A program made the translations under genes and the position numbers. Of a stretch of 64,000 bases of DNA, positions 17,622 through 26,322 are shown one piece after another; position 1 is the stretch's first letter, and each line of letters opens with the position of its first letter. The notes beneath the pieces are model-generated. The model saw only the letters and a program-made list of their open reading frames with translations. It did no database searches and had not been told where the DNA came from. Source of the DNA: Vogesella indigofera (lineage in GTDB: Bacteria > Pseudomonadota > Gammaproteobacteria > Burkholderiales > Chromobacteriaceae); NCBI RefSeq assembly GCF_003633895.1, contig NZ_RBID01000013.1:1-64000 (forward strand), written 5' to 3'.

Positions 17622-18920
17622 CTAGCCATGGCTGCGGCTCAGCACCGCCTGCAGGCCGCCGCCTTCGCGATTGTGCAGGCTCAGCTGCAGGCCGTGCAGC
17701 GCGGCGATGCGCTCCACGATGGACAGGCCGAGGCCGCTGCCTGTCTGCTGCTGTCCCGGCGGCCGGTAGAAGCGCTCGCGCACCTTGTCCAGCAAGGCCT
17801 CCGCCACGCCCTGGCCTTCGTCGCTGACGCAGATCCGCGTCGCGTCGGCCTCAAGGCTGACGGTGCCGCCGCCATAGCGGATCGCGTTGTCCAGCAGATT
17901 GCGCAGCATCAGCAGCAGCAGGGTGCGGTCGCCGTGTTGCAGCGGCCATTGCGTGTGCCCGGCCGGCGGCAGCTGCAGGGTGACGTGGTGGCTGGCGGCC
18001 AGCCCGGACACCGCCTCGCCCAGCTCCTGCAGCAACAGCGGCCAGTCCAGCGCCTCGTGCTGCTGCTCGGCCGCCTCCACCCGCGACAGCGCCAGGAGTT
18101 GCGCCAGCAGGTGGCTGCTGCGGTCGACGCCGCTCATCAGCTGCTGCAGCGCGCGCTCGCGCAGCGCCGGATCCTGCACCAGCTGCGCCACCTCGGCCTG
18201 CACCCGCATCGCCGCCAGCGGGCTGCGCAGCTCGTGGGCGGCGTCGGCGGTAAAGCGCCGTTCGCGCTGCAGGGTCTGCGCCACGCGCTCGATCAGGTCG
18301 TTCATCGCGTCGATCAGGGTGTGCAGCTCGCTGGGCACCTCGCGCGGCAGCGGCGTGGCATCGTCCGGCGCGCGCTGCTGCAGCTGGTCGCGGATGTGCG
18401 CCAGCGGCGCGAGGCCACGCCCCACCGCCCACCACAAGGCCAGCAGCGCGAACGGCAGCAGCAGCAGCCACAGCAGCCCCTGCGTCAGCAGCAGCCCGCC
18501 TATCATCTCCCAGCGCTCGGACATCTCCTGCGCCACCGCCACACTGCCGGCCTCGCCGGACAGGTAGTAGACACGCCAGTCCTCGTCGTGCTGGCGCAGG
18601 CTGGCAAAACCGGTGTAGCCGGGACGGGCGTCCAGCTCCAGGCCGTCGCTGTCGACCAGCAGCAGCTGGCCGCCCCGGTTCCACGCCGCCACCGCCTGGT
18701 GGTCGCTATCGCCGACCTGCGGCAGCTGCGGCTCGTTGCGCGCGCCCAGCGTCGACAGCGTGCCGTACAGCTGGCGCGCGAACAGCGTCTGCTGTTCCTC
18801 GTACAGCTCGTTGACCTCGTGCCAGGCGTGGAAGGCCAGCAGCGCGCAGGCCACCAGCCACAGCGGCGTCACCACCTTGAGCAGGCTCCTGATCAGCGTG
18901 CCGCGCAGGCTGTAGCTCAT
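17622..18920 (-). CDS. Sensor histidine kinase, QseC/PmrB type
   Basis: A 432-residue membrane kinase. Two transmembrane helices (about residues 14-32 and 150-175) bracket a periplasmic sensor domain. HAMP follows, then the phospho-accepting His in [14 protein letters not shown] near residue 230. The ATPase domain has the N box ([12 protein letters not shown]), DEGQGV and [17 protein letters not shown]. It overlaps the response regulator gene by 4 nt (ATGA), so the two are translationally coupled. Its place at the end of an eptA module suggests that it senses envelope stress or cationic peptides and metals, as PmrB does. The signal itself cannot be read from the sequence. Confidence 0.93.
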   Translation of the reverse strand: MSYSLRGTLIRSLLKVVTPLWLVACALLAFHAWHEVNELYEEQQTLFARQLYGTLSTLGARNEPQLPQVGDSDHQAVAAWNRGGQLLLVDSDGLELDARPGYTGFASLRQHDEDWRVYYLSGEAGSVAVAQEMSERWEMIGGLLLTQGLLWLLLLPFALLALWWAVGRGLAPLAHIRDQLQQRAPDDATPLPREVPSELHTLIDAMNDLIERVAQTLQRERRFTADAAHELRSPLAAMRVQAEVAQLVQDPALRERALQQLMSGVDRSSHLLAQLLALSRVEAAEQQHEALDWPLLLQELGEAVSGLAASHHVTLQLPPAGHTQWPLQHGDRTLLLLMLRNLLDNAIRYGGGTVSLEADATRICVSDEGQGVAEALLDKVRERFYRPPGQQQTGSGLGLSIVERIAALHGLQLSLHNREGGGLQAVLSRSHG

Positions 18921-19579
18921 GCCTCGTCCCCGAGGGTGTAGCCGATGCCGCGCCGCGTCTTGATGAAGTCGCTGCCCAGTTTCTTGCGCAGATGGTGCAC
19001 GTGCACCTCGATGGCATTGCTCTCCACCTCGTGCGCCCAGTCGTACAGCTTTTCCTCGATCTGTTCGCGGCGCAGCACGCGGCCCTTGTTGCCCAGCAGC
19101 AGCTCCAGCAGCGCCAGCTCGCGTGCGCTGAGTTCCACCGCGGCGCCGTCCAGCGTCGCCCGCCGCGCCGCCGGGTCAAAGCTGACGCGGCCGTGCTGCA
19201 GCAGCGGCGTGCTGTGACCACTGCGGCGCCGCACCAGCGCGCGCAGCCGCGCCGCCACCTCGCCCAGCGCAAACGGCTTCACCAGGTAGTCGTCGGCGCC
19301 GCTGTCCAGGCCGCGGATGCGATCGTCCACCGCGTCGCGGGCGGTGAGCAGCAGCACCGGTTCGCTGCGGCCGCTGCGCCGCCACGCGGCCAGCACCGCC
19401 AGCCCGTCCATGCCGGGCAGGCCGAGGTCCAGCACCACCGCGTCGTAGGGCGCGGCGCCGATGCCGGCCAGCCCCTGCTTGCCGTCGCGCAGCCAGTCGC
19501 AGGCAAAGCCCAGCGCCGACAGCCCGGCCTGCAGCCCGTCGCCGATCAGTTCGTCATCTTCGATTATCAATACCCGCAT
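18917..19579 (-). CDS. OmpR-family response regulator, QseB/PmrA type
   Basis: A 220-residue two-domain regulator. The receiver domain (1-115) has the acidic pair in [10 protein letters not shown], the phospho-acceptor Asp in [12 protein letters not shown], and the conserved Lys in [10 protein letters not shown]. The winged-helix DNA-binding domain (about 130-218) ends in [11 protein letters not shown]. It is followed by its kinase with a 4-nt overlap. It lies 42 bp downstream of the cytochrome b561 gene in the same direction. The likely targets are the eptA operon and the PepSY gene. Confidence 0.94.
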   Translation of the reverse strand: MRVLIIEDDELIGDGLQAGLSALGFACDWLRDGKQGLAGIGAAPYDAVVLDLGLPGMDGLAVLAAWRRSGRSEPVLLLTARDAVDDRIRGLDSGADDYLVKPFALGEVAARLRALVRRRSGHSTPLLQHGRVSFDPAARRATLDGAAVELSARELALLELLLGNKGRVLRREQIEEKLYDWAHEVESNAIEVHVHHLRKKLGSDFIKTRRGIGYTLGDEA

Positions 19580-19621
19580 GCCTGATCCCGTTGCCCGTTT
19601 ACCGTTGCCGATTGCCGCGGC

Positions 19622-20158
19622 TCAGCGCCACGTCTTGATGCCGGTAATCATCGCACGAACCAGATTCACCCGCTCGATACGGCTCATCAGCAGCGCGGCG
19701 GCAACGTGCAGCAGCACCGCGACCTGCAGCAGGGTCGCCAGCGCCTCGTGCACTTCTTCCAGCCACTCCTCGCCCCAGAACTGGTCGGTGCCCATCAGGT
19801 AACCGCTGACGCCGAGGGACAGCACCAGGCCCATCAACGCGAACATCATCAGTGCGCCCAGCGGGTTATGCCCCACCGTCTGCGGGTGCTGGCCTTGCTT
19901 CACCGCCCCCAGGTGCGCCTTGAGACGGCTCGGGGTGGGAAAGAAGCTGGCGAAGCGGGCATGCCGGCTGCCGACAAAGCCCCACACCAGGCGCAGCACG
20001 ATCAGGCCCAGCGCGATATAGCCGGCCCAGCGGTGCGGCGGATCACCCTCTTCCAGCAACAGCAGATTGGCCAGCACACAGGCGACCAGGCTCCAGTGGA
20101 ACAGGCGGACCACGATGTCCCACACTTTTTCCTGACGGGGTAACACAGTTGGCGTCAT
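19622..20158 (-). CDS. Cytochrome b561 family protein
   Basis: A 178-residue inner-membrane di-haem b cytochrome of the Ni-hydrogenase b-type/b561 superfamily with four membrane helices. Candidate haem ligands are His in RLFHWSL, PHRWAGY, EVHEAL and LLHVAAALL. Such proteins move electrons between quinones and periplasmic acceptors. The gene lies between the PepSY gene and the two-component genes on the same strand. This is a common partnership: a PepSY protein, a b561 and a QseBC-like pair. Function inside this module is inferred only. Confidence 0.9.
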   Translation of the reverse strand: MTPTVLPRQEKVWDIVVRLFHWSLVACVLANLLLLEEGDPPHRWAGYIALGLIVLRLVWGFVGSRHARFASFFPTPSRLKAHLGAVKQGQHPQTVGHNPLGALMMFALMGLVLSLGVSGYLMGTDQFWGEEWLEEVHEALATLLQVAVLLHVAAALLMSRIERVNLVRAMITGIKTWR

Positions 20159-20278
20159 GGCAACACTCCTTGCAAAAACAGTACGGGACAGGGCCGCAGC
20201 CCTGCCCCGCGGGCAGTCGCGGCATCACCGCGGCACAGACATGGCCGGCGGCGTTGAGCGCCGCGGCCGCGCGATGGC

Positions 20279-20548
20279 TCAATCGTCGATTTCGCTCTTC
20301 ACCGCCTTGCCGGAGACCGGATCGAAGTAGATCTCCACTTTCTGGCCCTGCTTGTTCTTGCCGTAGATTTCGTAGCAGTTGCCGGACACCTTGAACTTCT
20401 TGATCTGGTAACCCTGCGCCGTCAGCTGTTTCTGGAAGTCGGCTTCTTTCTGCCACTTGTCTTTCGGCTGGGCCGCGCATTCGGCACCGGCAAAGGCGGC
20501 GGAGGAAGCAAAAGCGGCCATCAGGGCCACAGCAAGCAGTTTTTTCAT
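20279..20548 (-). CDS. Secreted PepSY-domain protein
   Basis: An 89-residue periplasmic protein. A signal peptide (about residues 1-20, ending AFA) precedes a single PepSY domain with the pattern GYQIKKFKVSGNCYEIYGKN. Two Cys residues (about 24 and 58) may form a disulfide. The ATG at 20548 is chosen; a much longer overlapping frame reaching 21160 runs through the PAP2 gene and is not real. PepSY proteins of this size are typical partners of b561 and QseBC-like systems and may regulate periplasmic activities. Confidence 0.88.
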   Translation of the reverse strand: MKKLLAVALMAAFASSAAFAGAECAAQPKDKWQKEADFQKQLTAQGYQIKKFKVSGNCYEIYGKNKQGQKVEIYFDPVSGKAVKSEIDD

Positions 20549-20610
20549 CGTTACGCTCCTGGTCAAAGCCTGCAACAGCGCAGGTACAGCTTCATTAAAG
20601 CAAGGCAAGC

Positions 20611-21348
20611 TTAAGCGCCGCTTATGCCGGGTAACTGGCGGGCACTTTTTGCGGTGCTGGCGGCACGGCCCAGGTCGAAGGCGGCAAACAGCAGCACCGC
20701 CACCAGCCACACCACCCAGCCGCTCCACAGGTTGTGCGACAGGAAGTGCGCGCCGCGCGCCATCTGCCCCAGCCCCATCAGCAAGCCCAGCGCCAGCGCG
20801 GCGACCGCCGCCTGTCGTGCCCGCCGCGGCGCGTGCGGCCGCCAGTAGAAAAACAGCGCCAGCAGCGCAAAGCCGCCGGAGGCGTGGCCGCCGGGGAAGC
20901 ACTGCCCCGGGCCGGGGTTGGCCGCCACCGCGCCGAACAGCGCGAACCACTCGCCGCTGCCGCCGAAGGCCTGCAGGTCCCACGGGCAGGAGTGCGCGCT
21001 GTGCGCCTTCAGCAGCGACACCGCCAGCGTCGCCAGCCACATCACCAGCACCGCGTAGCCCAGGCGCGCCTCGCGCCGCCGCACGGCACGTAGCGCCAGC
21101 CCGCCGCTGGTGGCGATCAGCGCGTACTTCGGCAGGCGGTGGTTGAGCCACTCCAGCCACAGGCTGTGCTGCAGCGGAAAGCGCTGGCTGAGTGGATCAA
21201 AGAACCACTGCGCCAGCGTGACATCGAGGCGGGTGGCCGCCTCCAGCCACCACAGCACGGCGCCGAGCAGCAGCAGCCACAGCAGCTGCCGCGCGTAGAA
21301 GGCGGCGGGCAGGCCGGCGGCCGTTGCGGCCAACCTTGGCGCTGCCAT
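20611..21348 (-). CDS. PAP2-superfamily lipid phosphatase
   Basis: A 245-residue membrane phosphatase with about six hydrophobic helices. The PAP2 signature is KAHSAHSCPWD (motif 1, ending in CP rather than RP), then PGGHASGGF (motif 2) and RGAHFLSHNLWS (motif 3). Enzymes of this type act on lipid A phosphates or undecaprenyl diphosphate. The ATG lies next to the eptA stop codon, so the two genes are probably co-translated. A motif copy (21326-21334) overlaps codons 5-8, near the start. The pairing with eptA points to lipid A or carrier lipid phosphate metabolism. Confidence 0.9.
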   Translation of the reverse strand: MAAPRLAATAAGLPAAFYARQLLWLLLLGAVLWWLEAATRLDVTLAQWFFDPLSQRFPLQHSLWLEWLNHRLPKYALIATSGGLALRAVRRREARLGYAVLVMWLATLAVSLLKAHSAHSCPWDLQAFGGSGEWFALFGAVAANPGPGQCFPGGHASGGFALLALFFYWRPHAPRRARQAAVAALALGLLMGLGQMARGAHFLSHNLWSGWVVWLVAVLLFAAFDLGRAASTAKSARQLPGISGA

Positions 21349-21349
21349 C

Positions 21350-22999
21350 TCAGGCGCCCAGGGCCGCCGGCGCCGCGGCCGTCTGCGGCGCGCGACAGGC
21401 GGCGAAGATGTCCAGCGCTGGCTGGTACAGCGCGGTGCGCACCGCCATCAGCCCCAGCACGCTGTGGAACAGGTTGTCGTGGCTGTAGCGTTGCTTGCTG
21501 GTCGCCTGCAGGCAGCTGCCGGACAACCCGCTGTCCTGCTGCCACTGCGGCGAGAACCACGCCAGCATCGGCACGTGCTTCTGCGCGTCCGGCGCGATCA
21601 GGTAGGGCGTGGCGTGCAGGTAGAGATTGTTCTCGCCCAGCGATTCGCCGTGATCGGACAGGTAGAGCATGCTGCTGGCCACCTGCGGCGCCGCCTGCAG
21701 CGTGGCGATCAGCTGCGCCAGCACCTGGTCGGTATAGAGGATGGTGTTGTCGAAGGCGTTGACGATCTGCTCGCGGCTGCATTTTTGCAGCTCGCCGGTT
21801 TCGCACACCGGGCCGAAGCGGGCGAACGCCGCCGGGTAGCGCTTGTAGTAGGCCGGGCCGTGGCTGCCCTTCTGGTGCAGCACCAGCACGCTGTCGCCGC
21901 GCAGGTTCTGCAGCCGGGCCGCCAGGCTGTCGAGCAGGATCGCGTCGTGACACTCGCCGCCGCTGCAGAAGCGCGGATCGTTGCTGTCGTACAGCATGCT
22001 GCTGGCCACGCGCTTGCACACCTCCTTGCAGCCGGAGTTGTTGTCGCGCCAGCTGACCTGCACCCCGGCGTGGGCCAGCACGTCGAGCAGGTTTTCGCGG
22101 TGGCGTGCCTCTTCGGCGTCGAAGCTGTCACGTGGCCGCGACGAGAACATGCACGGCACCGAGATCGCGGTTTCGGTGCCGCAGGACCAGACATCGGGGA
22201 AGTTGACCAGCCCCGCCACCTTGGCCAGCTGCGGGTTGGTCGGCCGCGGGTAGCCGTTGAGCGAGAAATGGTCGGCGCGGGCGGTCTCGCCGACCACCAG
22301 CACCAGCAGCCGCGGCTTGGCGCTGGCAGCCGCATCGCGACGCGCATCGCCGCCGATGCGCAGCAGCGGCTGCGGCGTGGCGTTGACCTTGCGCAGGTAG
22401 GAACTGGTGGCCTGCAGGTAGTTGCTCGGCGTCAGCTCCAGCCGCAGCTCGCGGTGGTTGCGAAACAGCGAGGCGAAGTCCTGGTAGGCGCCCAGCGCCA
22501 CCAGCAGCAGCACCGCGCCGCTGAGCAGCAGCGCCAGCGCGCGCACGCCCAGCTCCGGCAGCGCGGCGCGAAAGCGCAGCGGCGTGCGCCACAGCCACCA
22601 CGACGGCAGGCCGCCGAGCAGCAGCACGGTCAGCGCCATTTTCACGGACAGCAGGTCGCCGGCCTCGGCCACGTCGGTCTGCAGCGCGTTGCGCACCATG
22701 TCGCTGTCGATCAGCACCCCGTACTGGTTCATGAAATAGCTGACCGCGGCGGTGAGCAGCAACAGCAGCGTCAGCAGCGGCTTGGCGATCTTCGGCCACA
22801 GCAGCAGCAACAGCAGCAGGGTGAAAAAGGCGGTAACGAACACGAAGGCCAGCAGCAGCATGCGCAGGTCCTGGCCGTCCAGCGGCGCCATGATCTGCAG
22901 CAGGTGGCGCCAGAACGGCAGGTTGAACAGGGTGACGAACAGCAGCGCCATGAGCAGCGCCAGCCATTCGGCGCGCAGCGGACGGAACAGAAGCTTCAT
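21350..22999 (-). CDS. eptA: Lipid A phosphoethanolamine transferase EptA
   Basis: A 549-residue inner-membrane enzyme that adds phosphoethanolamine from phosphatidylethanolamine to lipid A, lowering surface charge and polymyxin sensitivity. Five N-terminal helices (about residues 10-185) precede a periplasmic sulfatase-like domain. VVGETARADHFSLNGYPR supplies the metal-binding Glu. CGTETAISVPCMFS holds the Thr nucleophile. LSDHGESLGE and HATPYLIAP complete the zinc site. Several paired Cys residues are typical of EptA/MCR. E. coli EptA has 547 residues. I chose the ATG at 22999; one at 23035 would add 12 residues. It heads the six-gene module that ends with a two-component system. Confidence 0.95.
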   Translation of the reverse strand: MKLLFRPLRAEWLALLMALLFVTLFNLPFWRHLLQIMAPLDGQDLRMLLLAFVFVTAFFTLLLLLLLWPKIAKPLLTLLLLLTAAVSYFMNQYGVLIDSDMVRNALQTDVAEAGDLLSVKMALTVLLLGGLPSWWLWRTPLRFRAALPELGVRALALLLSGAVLLLVALGAYQDFASLFRNHRELRLELTPSNYLQATSSYLRKVNATPQPLLRIGGDARRDAAASAKPRLLVLVVGETARADHFSLNGYPRPTNPQLAKVAGLVNFPDVWSCGTETAISVPCMFSSRPRDSFDAEEARHRENLLDVLAHAGVQVSWRDNNSGCKEVCKRVASSMLYDSNDPRFCSGGECHDAILLDSLAARLQNLRGDSVLVLHQKGSHGPAYYKRYPAAFARFGPVCETGELQKCSREQIVNAFDNTILYTDQVLAQLIATLQAAPQVASSMLYLSDHGESLGENNLYLHATPYLIAPDAQKHVPMLAWFSPQWQQDSGLSGSCLQATSKQRYSHDNLFHSVLGLMAVRTALYQPALDIFAACRAPQTAAAPAALGA

Positions 23000-23085
23000 G
23001 CGGAGTCTCTCGGCAACGGGTTTCGAAGCAGGCACGCCCGCTCATCTTGGTGCCGATGAAAACAGGCCAGCCTTAAGCCAGCCTT

Positions 23086-23199
23086 AGAGTCGCTAACAAA
23101 ACCTCGCAGAGCACCTGAGCCAAGGCGCGCCGACGCAGGCAGTACAAGTAGTACGACAAGGAGGCGCAACGCAGGATCAGGGTTTTTGTTAGCGGCTCT
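23086..23199. repeat. 114-bp element with terminal inverted repeats (family C)
   Basis: Ends AGAGTCGCTAACAAAA and TTTTTGTTAGCGGCTCT are near-perfect inverted copies. The interior has a second symmetry (GGCGCGCCGACGCAGGC, and AGTACAAGTAGTAC). There is no coding potential. This resembles a small mobile or REP-type element. It sits in the divergent space between eptA and the PlcP-like gene. Confidence 0.72.
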
Positions 23200-23204
23200 T
23201 AGCC

Positions 23205-23246
23205 ACGTCACCGTATCGTCATCGCCGCCACATCCGCCTGTCACAT
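23205..23246 (+). promoter_or_regulatory. Possible PhoB-type direct repeats
   Basis: GTCA cores occur at 23207, 23218 and 23240, that is at 11-bp and 22-bp steps, the phasing of PhoB half-sites. The third (CTGTCAC) matches six of seven positions of the half-site CTGTCAT; the first two match less well. They lie 44-83 bp upstream of the ATG of the PlcP-like gene. Weak but fitting for a phosphate-starvation function. Confidence 0.35.
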
Positions 23247-23289
23247 CGCTGCGCCACCATCGGCGCATCTGCCCCCGCCGGAGCACGCG

Positions 23290-24111
23290 ATGAACCAGCG
23301 CTACCGCACCATCTGGATTTCCGATGTCCACCTCGGCACCGCCGGCTGCCAGGCCGCCTTCCTGCTCGACTTCCTGCGCCACCACGACTCCGACACCCTG
23401 TACCTGGTCGGCGACATCATCGACGGCTGGCAGCTGAAGAAGTCGTGGTACTGGAAGCAGGGCCACAACGACGTGGTGCAGAAGGTGCTGCGCAAGGCGC
23501 GCAAGGGCACGCGGGTGATCTACGTGCCCGGCAACCACGACGAGGCGGCGCGGCAGTACGCCGGGCTGGATTTCGGCGGCATCGCCATCCGCAGCGAAGC
23601 CGAGCACCACACCGCCGACGGCAAACGGCTGCTGGTCATCCACGGCGACGAGTTCGACGGCGTGATCCAGCACGCCAAGTGGCTGGCCTACGTCGGCGAC
23701 AGCCTGTACACGCTGATCCTCGGCCTCAACCGCCACTACAACTGGTTGCGCCACAAGCTGGGGCGGCCGTACTGGTCGCTGTCGCAATACCTGAAACACA
23801 AGGTGAAGAACGCGGTGAACTTCATCAGCGACTTCGAGCACATCCTCGCCGCCGAGGCGCGCCGCCGCGGTTTCGACGGCGTGGTCTGCGGCCACATCCA
23901 CAAGGCCGAGGTGAAGGACATCGACGGCATCGTGTACGGCAACTGCGGCGACTGGGTGGAAAGCCTGTCGGCGCTGGTCGAGCACCACGACGGCACGCTG
24001 GAGATCGTGCACTGGACGCAGCAGGCCGGCGACACCATCCCGCAGAGCATTGCGGCCAACCTTGCCGCACAACCCCAGCTCAACACAGAGGCCGAAACAT
24101 GCGCATCATGA
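23290..24111 (+). CDS. Metallophosphoesterase, PlcP-like / UDP-2,3-diacylglucosamine diphosphatase family
   Basis: A 273-residue cytosolic calcineurin-like phosphoesterase. All five metal motifs are visible: SDVHLGT (residues 11-17), GDIIDGW (about 42), GNHDE (about 80), HGDEFDG (about 120) and GHIHKAE (about 200). Annotation pipelines usually call this LpxH-like. However, its 13-nt overlap with a GT4 glycosyltransferase is the arrangement of plcP-agt, where PlcP cleaves phospholipids to diacylglycerol during phosphate starvation. A motif copy near the 3' end encodes AAN of IAANLAA in frame. The biochemical role is inferred from context. Confidence 0.85.
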   Translation: MNQRYRTIWISDVHLGTAGCQAAFLLDFLRHHDSDTLYLVGDIIDGWQLKKSWYWKQGHNDVVQKVLRKARKGTRVIYVPGNHDEAARQYAGLDFGGIAIRSEAEHHTADGKRLLVIHGDEFDGVIQHAKWLAYVGDSLYTLILGLNRHYNWLRHKLGRPYWSLSQYLKHKVKNAVNFISDFEHILAAEARRRGFDGVVCGHIHKAEVKDIDGIVYGNCGDWVESLSALVEHHDGTLEIVHWTQQAGDTIPQSIAANLAAQPQLNTEAETCAS

Positions 24112-25166
24112 TCATCAGCGACGCCTGGCTGCCACAGGTCAACGGCGTGGTTCGCAGCATCACCGAAACCGTGCGCGAGCTGCGCGGCTTCGGCCACCAG
24201 GTGGCCCTGATCACCCCGCTGGGCGGCGAGACCGACGACGGCGACGGCTTCGCCACCCTGCCCTGCCCGACCTATCCCGACATCCGCCTGTCGCTGTTCC
24301 CCTACCGCAAGGTGGCGCAAAGGTTGGCCGCATTCGCGCCGCACGCGGTGCACATCGCCACCGAAGGCCCGCTGGGCCTCGCCGCGCAGCGCTGGTGCCG
24401 CCGCCACGGCCAGCCGTTCACCACCGCCTACCACACCCGTTTTCCGGAATACATCCACGCCCGCACCCGGCTGCCGCTGGCCATCAGCTACGCGTGGATG
24501 CGCCGCTTCCACAACCGCGCGCAGGCGGTGATGGCGCCGACGCCGGCCATCGTCGCCGACCTCAAGGCACGCGGCTTTCACAACGTGGTGCTGTGGAGCC
24601 GCGGCGTCGACACCCGCCTGTTCAGCCCCGGCGAGCGCGAACGGCTGGACACCGCGCAGCCGCGCTTCCTCTACATCGGCCGCGTGGCGGTGGAGAAGAA
24701 CATCGAGGCCTTTCTCAAACTGGAGCTGCCCGGCAGCAAGTGGGTGGTCGGCGAGGGGCCGCAGCTGGCCGAGCTGAAGGCCAAATATCCGGAGGTCTAT
24801 TTTGCCGGCGTGTTCCCGCAGCACGAGCTGGCGCGCTTCTACCGCGCCGGCGACGTGTTCGTGTTCCCCAGCCTGACCGACACCTTCGGCCTGGTGCTGC
24901 TGGAGGCGATGGCCTGCGGCACGCCGGTGGCGGCCTACCCGGTGGCCGGCCCGCTGGACGTGGTCGGCGCCAGCGGTGGCGGTGTGCTGCACCAGGACCT
25001 GCACACCGCCTGCCTGCAGGCGCTGACGCTGGACCGCGACCAGGTGCGCCGCGTGGCCGAGGGCTACTCGTGGACGGCGGCGACACGGCAGTTCGAATCC
25101 CACCTCTGCCCGCGCCCGCTGGGCGAGCAGGAAGGCATGGCCTTCACCCCCGGCGGCGGCCGCTGA
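24099..25166 (+). CDS. GT4-family glycosyltransferase (Agt-like)
   Basis: A 355-residue GT-B glycosyltransferase. The N-terminal domain begins MRIMIISDAWLPQVNGV, typical of enzymes that glycosylate diacylglycerol or phosphatidylinositol. The C-terminal domain has the nucleotide-sugar EX7E-type motif in DTFGLVLLEAMACGTPVAAY (about residues 265-285) and the phosphate-binding VAVEKN. The ATG lies inside the end of the metallophosphoesterase gene (13-nt overlap), so the two are coupled. If the partner is PlcP, this enzyme would turn the diacylglycerol into a glycolipid that replaces phospholipid. A 17-bp perfect hairpin follows 14 bp after the stop. Confidence 0.87.
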   Translation: MRIMIISDAWLPQVNGVVRSITETVRELRGFGHQVALITPLGGETDDGDGFATLPCPTYPDIRLSLFPYRKVAQRLAAFAPHAVHIATEGPLGLAAQRWCRRHGQPFTTAYHTRFPEYIHARTRLPLAISYAWMRRFHNRAQAVMAPTPAIVADLKARGFHNVVLWSRGVDTRLFSPGERERLDTAQPRFLYIGRVAVEKNIEAFLKLELPGSKWVVGEGPQLAELKAKYPEVYFAGVFPQHELARFYRAGDVFVFPSLTDTFGLVLLEAMACGTPVAAYPVAGPLDVVGASGGGVLHQDLHTACLQALTLDRDQVRRVAEGYSWTAATRQFESHLCPRPLGEQEGMAFTPGGGR

Positions 25167-25180
25167 GCGCAGCGCCAAAA

Positions 25181-25216
25181 CAATGCGGCCAACCTTGGGC
25201 AAGGTTGGCCGCATTG
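25181..25216. terminator. Perfect 17-bp hairpin made of two motif copies
   Basis: CAATGCGGCCAACCTTG and its exact complement are separated by only GG. The hairpin begins 14 bp after the glycosyltransferase stop and is followed by CTTT. The arrangement matches intergenic DNA uptake sequence pairs in Neisseria that serve as terminators. Confidence 0.7.
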
Positions 25217-25226
25217 CTTTGCATCG

Positions 25227-25384
25227 TAAGAACGTGTTCACTATCCCGCACGCTCACGCGAGACAAGGCGAAAACGGCTGAGGAAGCGGCGTGTAGCCAG
25301 AATCAAACAAGCATGCCGAAGCCGTTTTTAACGCCGTATCGCCCCATTGCGAGCAAGTCGCAGCAGATCGTGAACAGGTTCTAA
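25227..25384. repeat. MITE-like element family B, copy 4
   Basis: Ends TAAGAACGTGTTCACTATC and GATCGTGAACAGGTTCTAA are a clear terminal inverted repeat around about 155 bp. The interior has GCGAAAACGGCTGAGGAAGC and GAAGCCGTTTTTAACGCC. This is the best-preserved copy. It fills the space between two convergent genes. Confidence 0.8.
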
Positions 25385-25387
25385 GGA

Positions 25388-26290
25388 TCAGGCCGGCGCA
25401 TGTGTCGCCTTGTGCGCGCTGAGCTGGCTCAAGAGCACGCTGGCCACAATCAGCGCCGCGCCGCCGACCTTGCCGGCGCCCATCGCCTCGCCGGCCAGCC
25501 AGCCGATCAGCCCGCCCCACACCGGTTCCATCGCGTAAATGATGGTGGCACGGGTGGCCGGCACCGTCTGCTGCGCCCAGTTCATCACGATCTGGATCAG
25601 CGCGGTGGCCGCGCCCAGCGCCAGCACGCTGACCAGCAGCAGCGGCTGCCACTGCGGCAGCGCCTCGCCGGCCAGCGGCGCCGACAACAGCGACAGCAGC
25701 GCCACCGTCGCCAGCTGCACCAGCGCCATGCGCCCGGCGTTGCAGCCGGCGGCAAAGCGGCTGAGCAGGCAGATTTCCAGCGCGATGGTGACGGTGGCGG
25801 CGATGGTCAGCCATTCGCCTAAGCCCAGCTTGATGCTGAGGCCATCGACCCCCGCCAAGAGCAGCAGGCCGGCAAACGCCAGCGCCACCCCCGCCCACGC
25901 CAGCCAGCCCGGGCGCTGGCGGAACAGGCCCCACTGCAGCAGCGGCACCAGCGGCACGTACAAGCCGGTGAGGAAGGCCGAGGTGCTGCTGGCGATATGG
26001 CCCAGCCCCAGCGTCTGCAGGTTGTAGCTGAAATACAGGATCACGCCGATGCCGATGCCGCCCAACAACTCGGTGCGGTTGAGGCCGGCCAGCTGGCGGC
26101 GGCACAGCAGCAGCGCCAGCAAGGCGGCGACGGCAAAGCGCATGCCGACAAAGACGAAGGCGCCGCTCCACTGCAGCGCGGTCTGTACCGCGAGGAAGGT
26201 GCCGCCCCAGATCAGGGTGACGCCGACCAGCGACAGGTCGGGCAGCAGGGAGCGCGGCGGCTGGGCCGCGGGCAGGGCGATGGTGGACAT
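25388..26290 (-). CDS. EamA/DMT-family transporter
   Basis: A 300-residue inner-membrane protein with ten predicted helices in two EamA repeats (about 15-145 and 155-290). The first repeat has the GVTLIWGGTFLAVQ signature and the second has YAMEPVWGGLIGWL. Such proteins usually export amino acids or metabolites. The ATG at 26290 is chosen over a frame that runs back through the divergent regulator. An XRE-cupin regulator is divergent 83 bp away, and a palindromic operator lies between them. The substrate is not predictable. Confidence 0.9.
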   Translation of the reverse strand: MSTIALPAAQPPRSLLPDLSLVGVTLIWGGTFLAVQTALQWSGAFVFVGMRFAVAALLALLLCRRQLAGLNRTELLGGIGIGVILYFSYNLQTLGLGHIASSTSAFLTGLYVPLVPLLQWGLFRQRPGWLAWAGVALAFAGLLLLAGVDGLSIKLGLGEWLTIAATVTIALEICLLSRFAAGCNAGRMALVQLATVALLSLLSAPLAGEALPQWQPLLLVSVLALGAATALIQIVMNWAQQTVPATRATIIYAMEPVWGGLIGWLAGEAMGAGKVGGAALIVASVLLSQLSAHKATHAPA

Positions 26291-26322
26291 GGGCAAGGCT
26301 CGCGTGTAGGGTGATGGCTCAG

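Noticed and set aside
20279-21160. A 293-residue frame joining the PepSY protein to sequence inside PAP2
   Set aside because: The upstream part is an out-of-frame shadow of the PAP2 gene. The ATG at 20548 begins a proper signal peptide.
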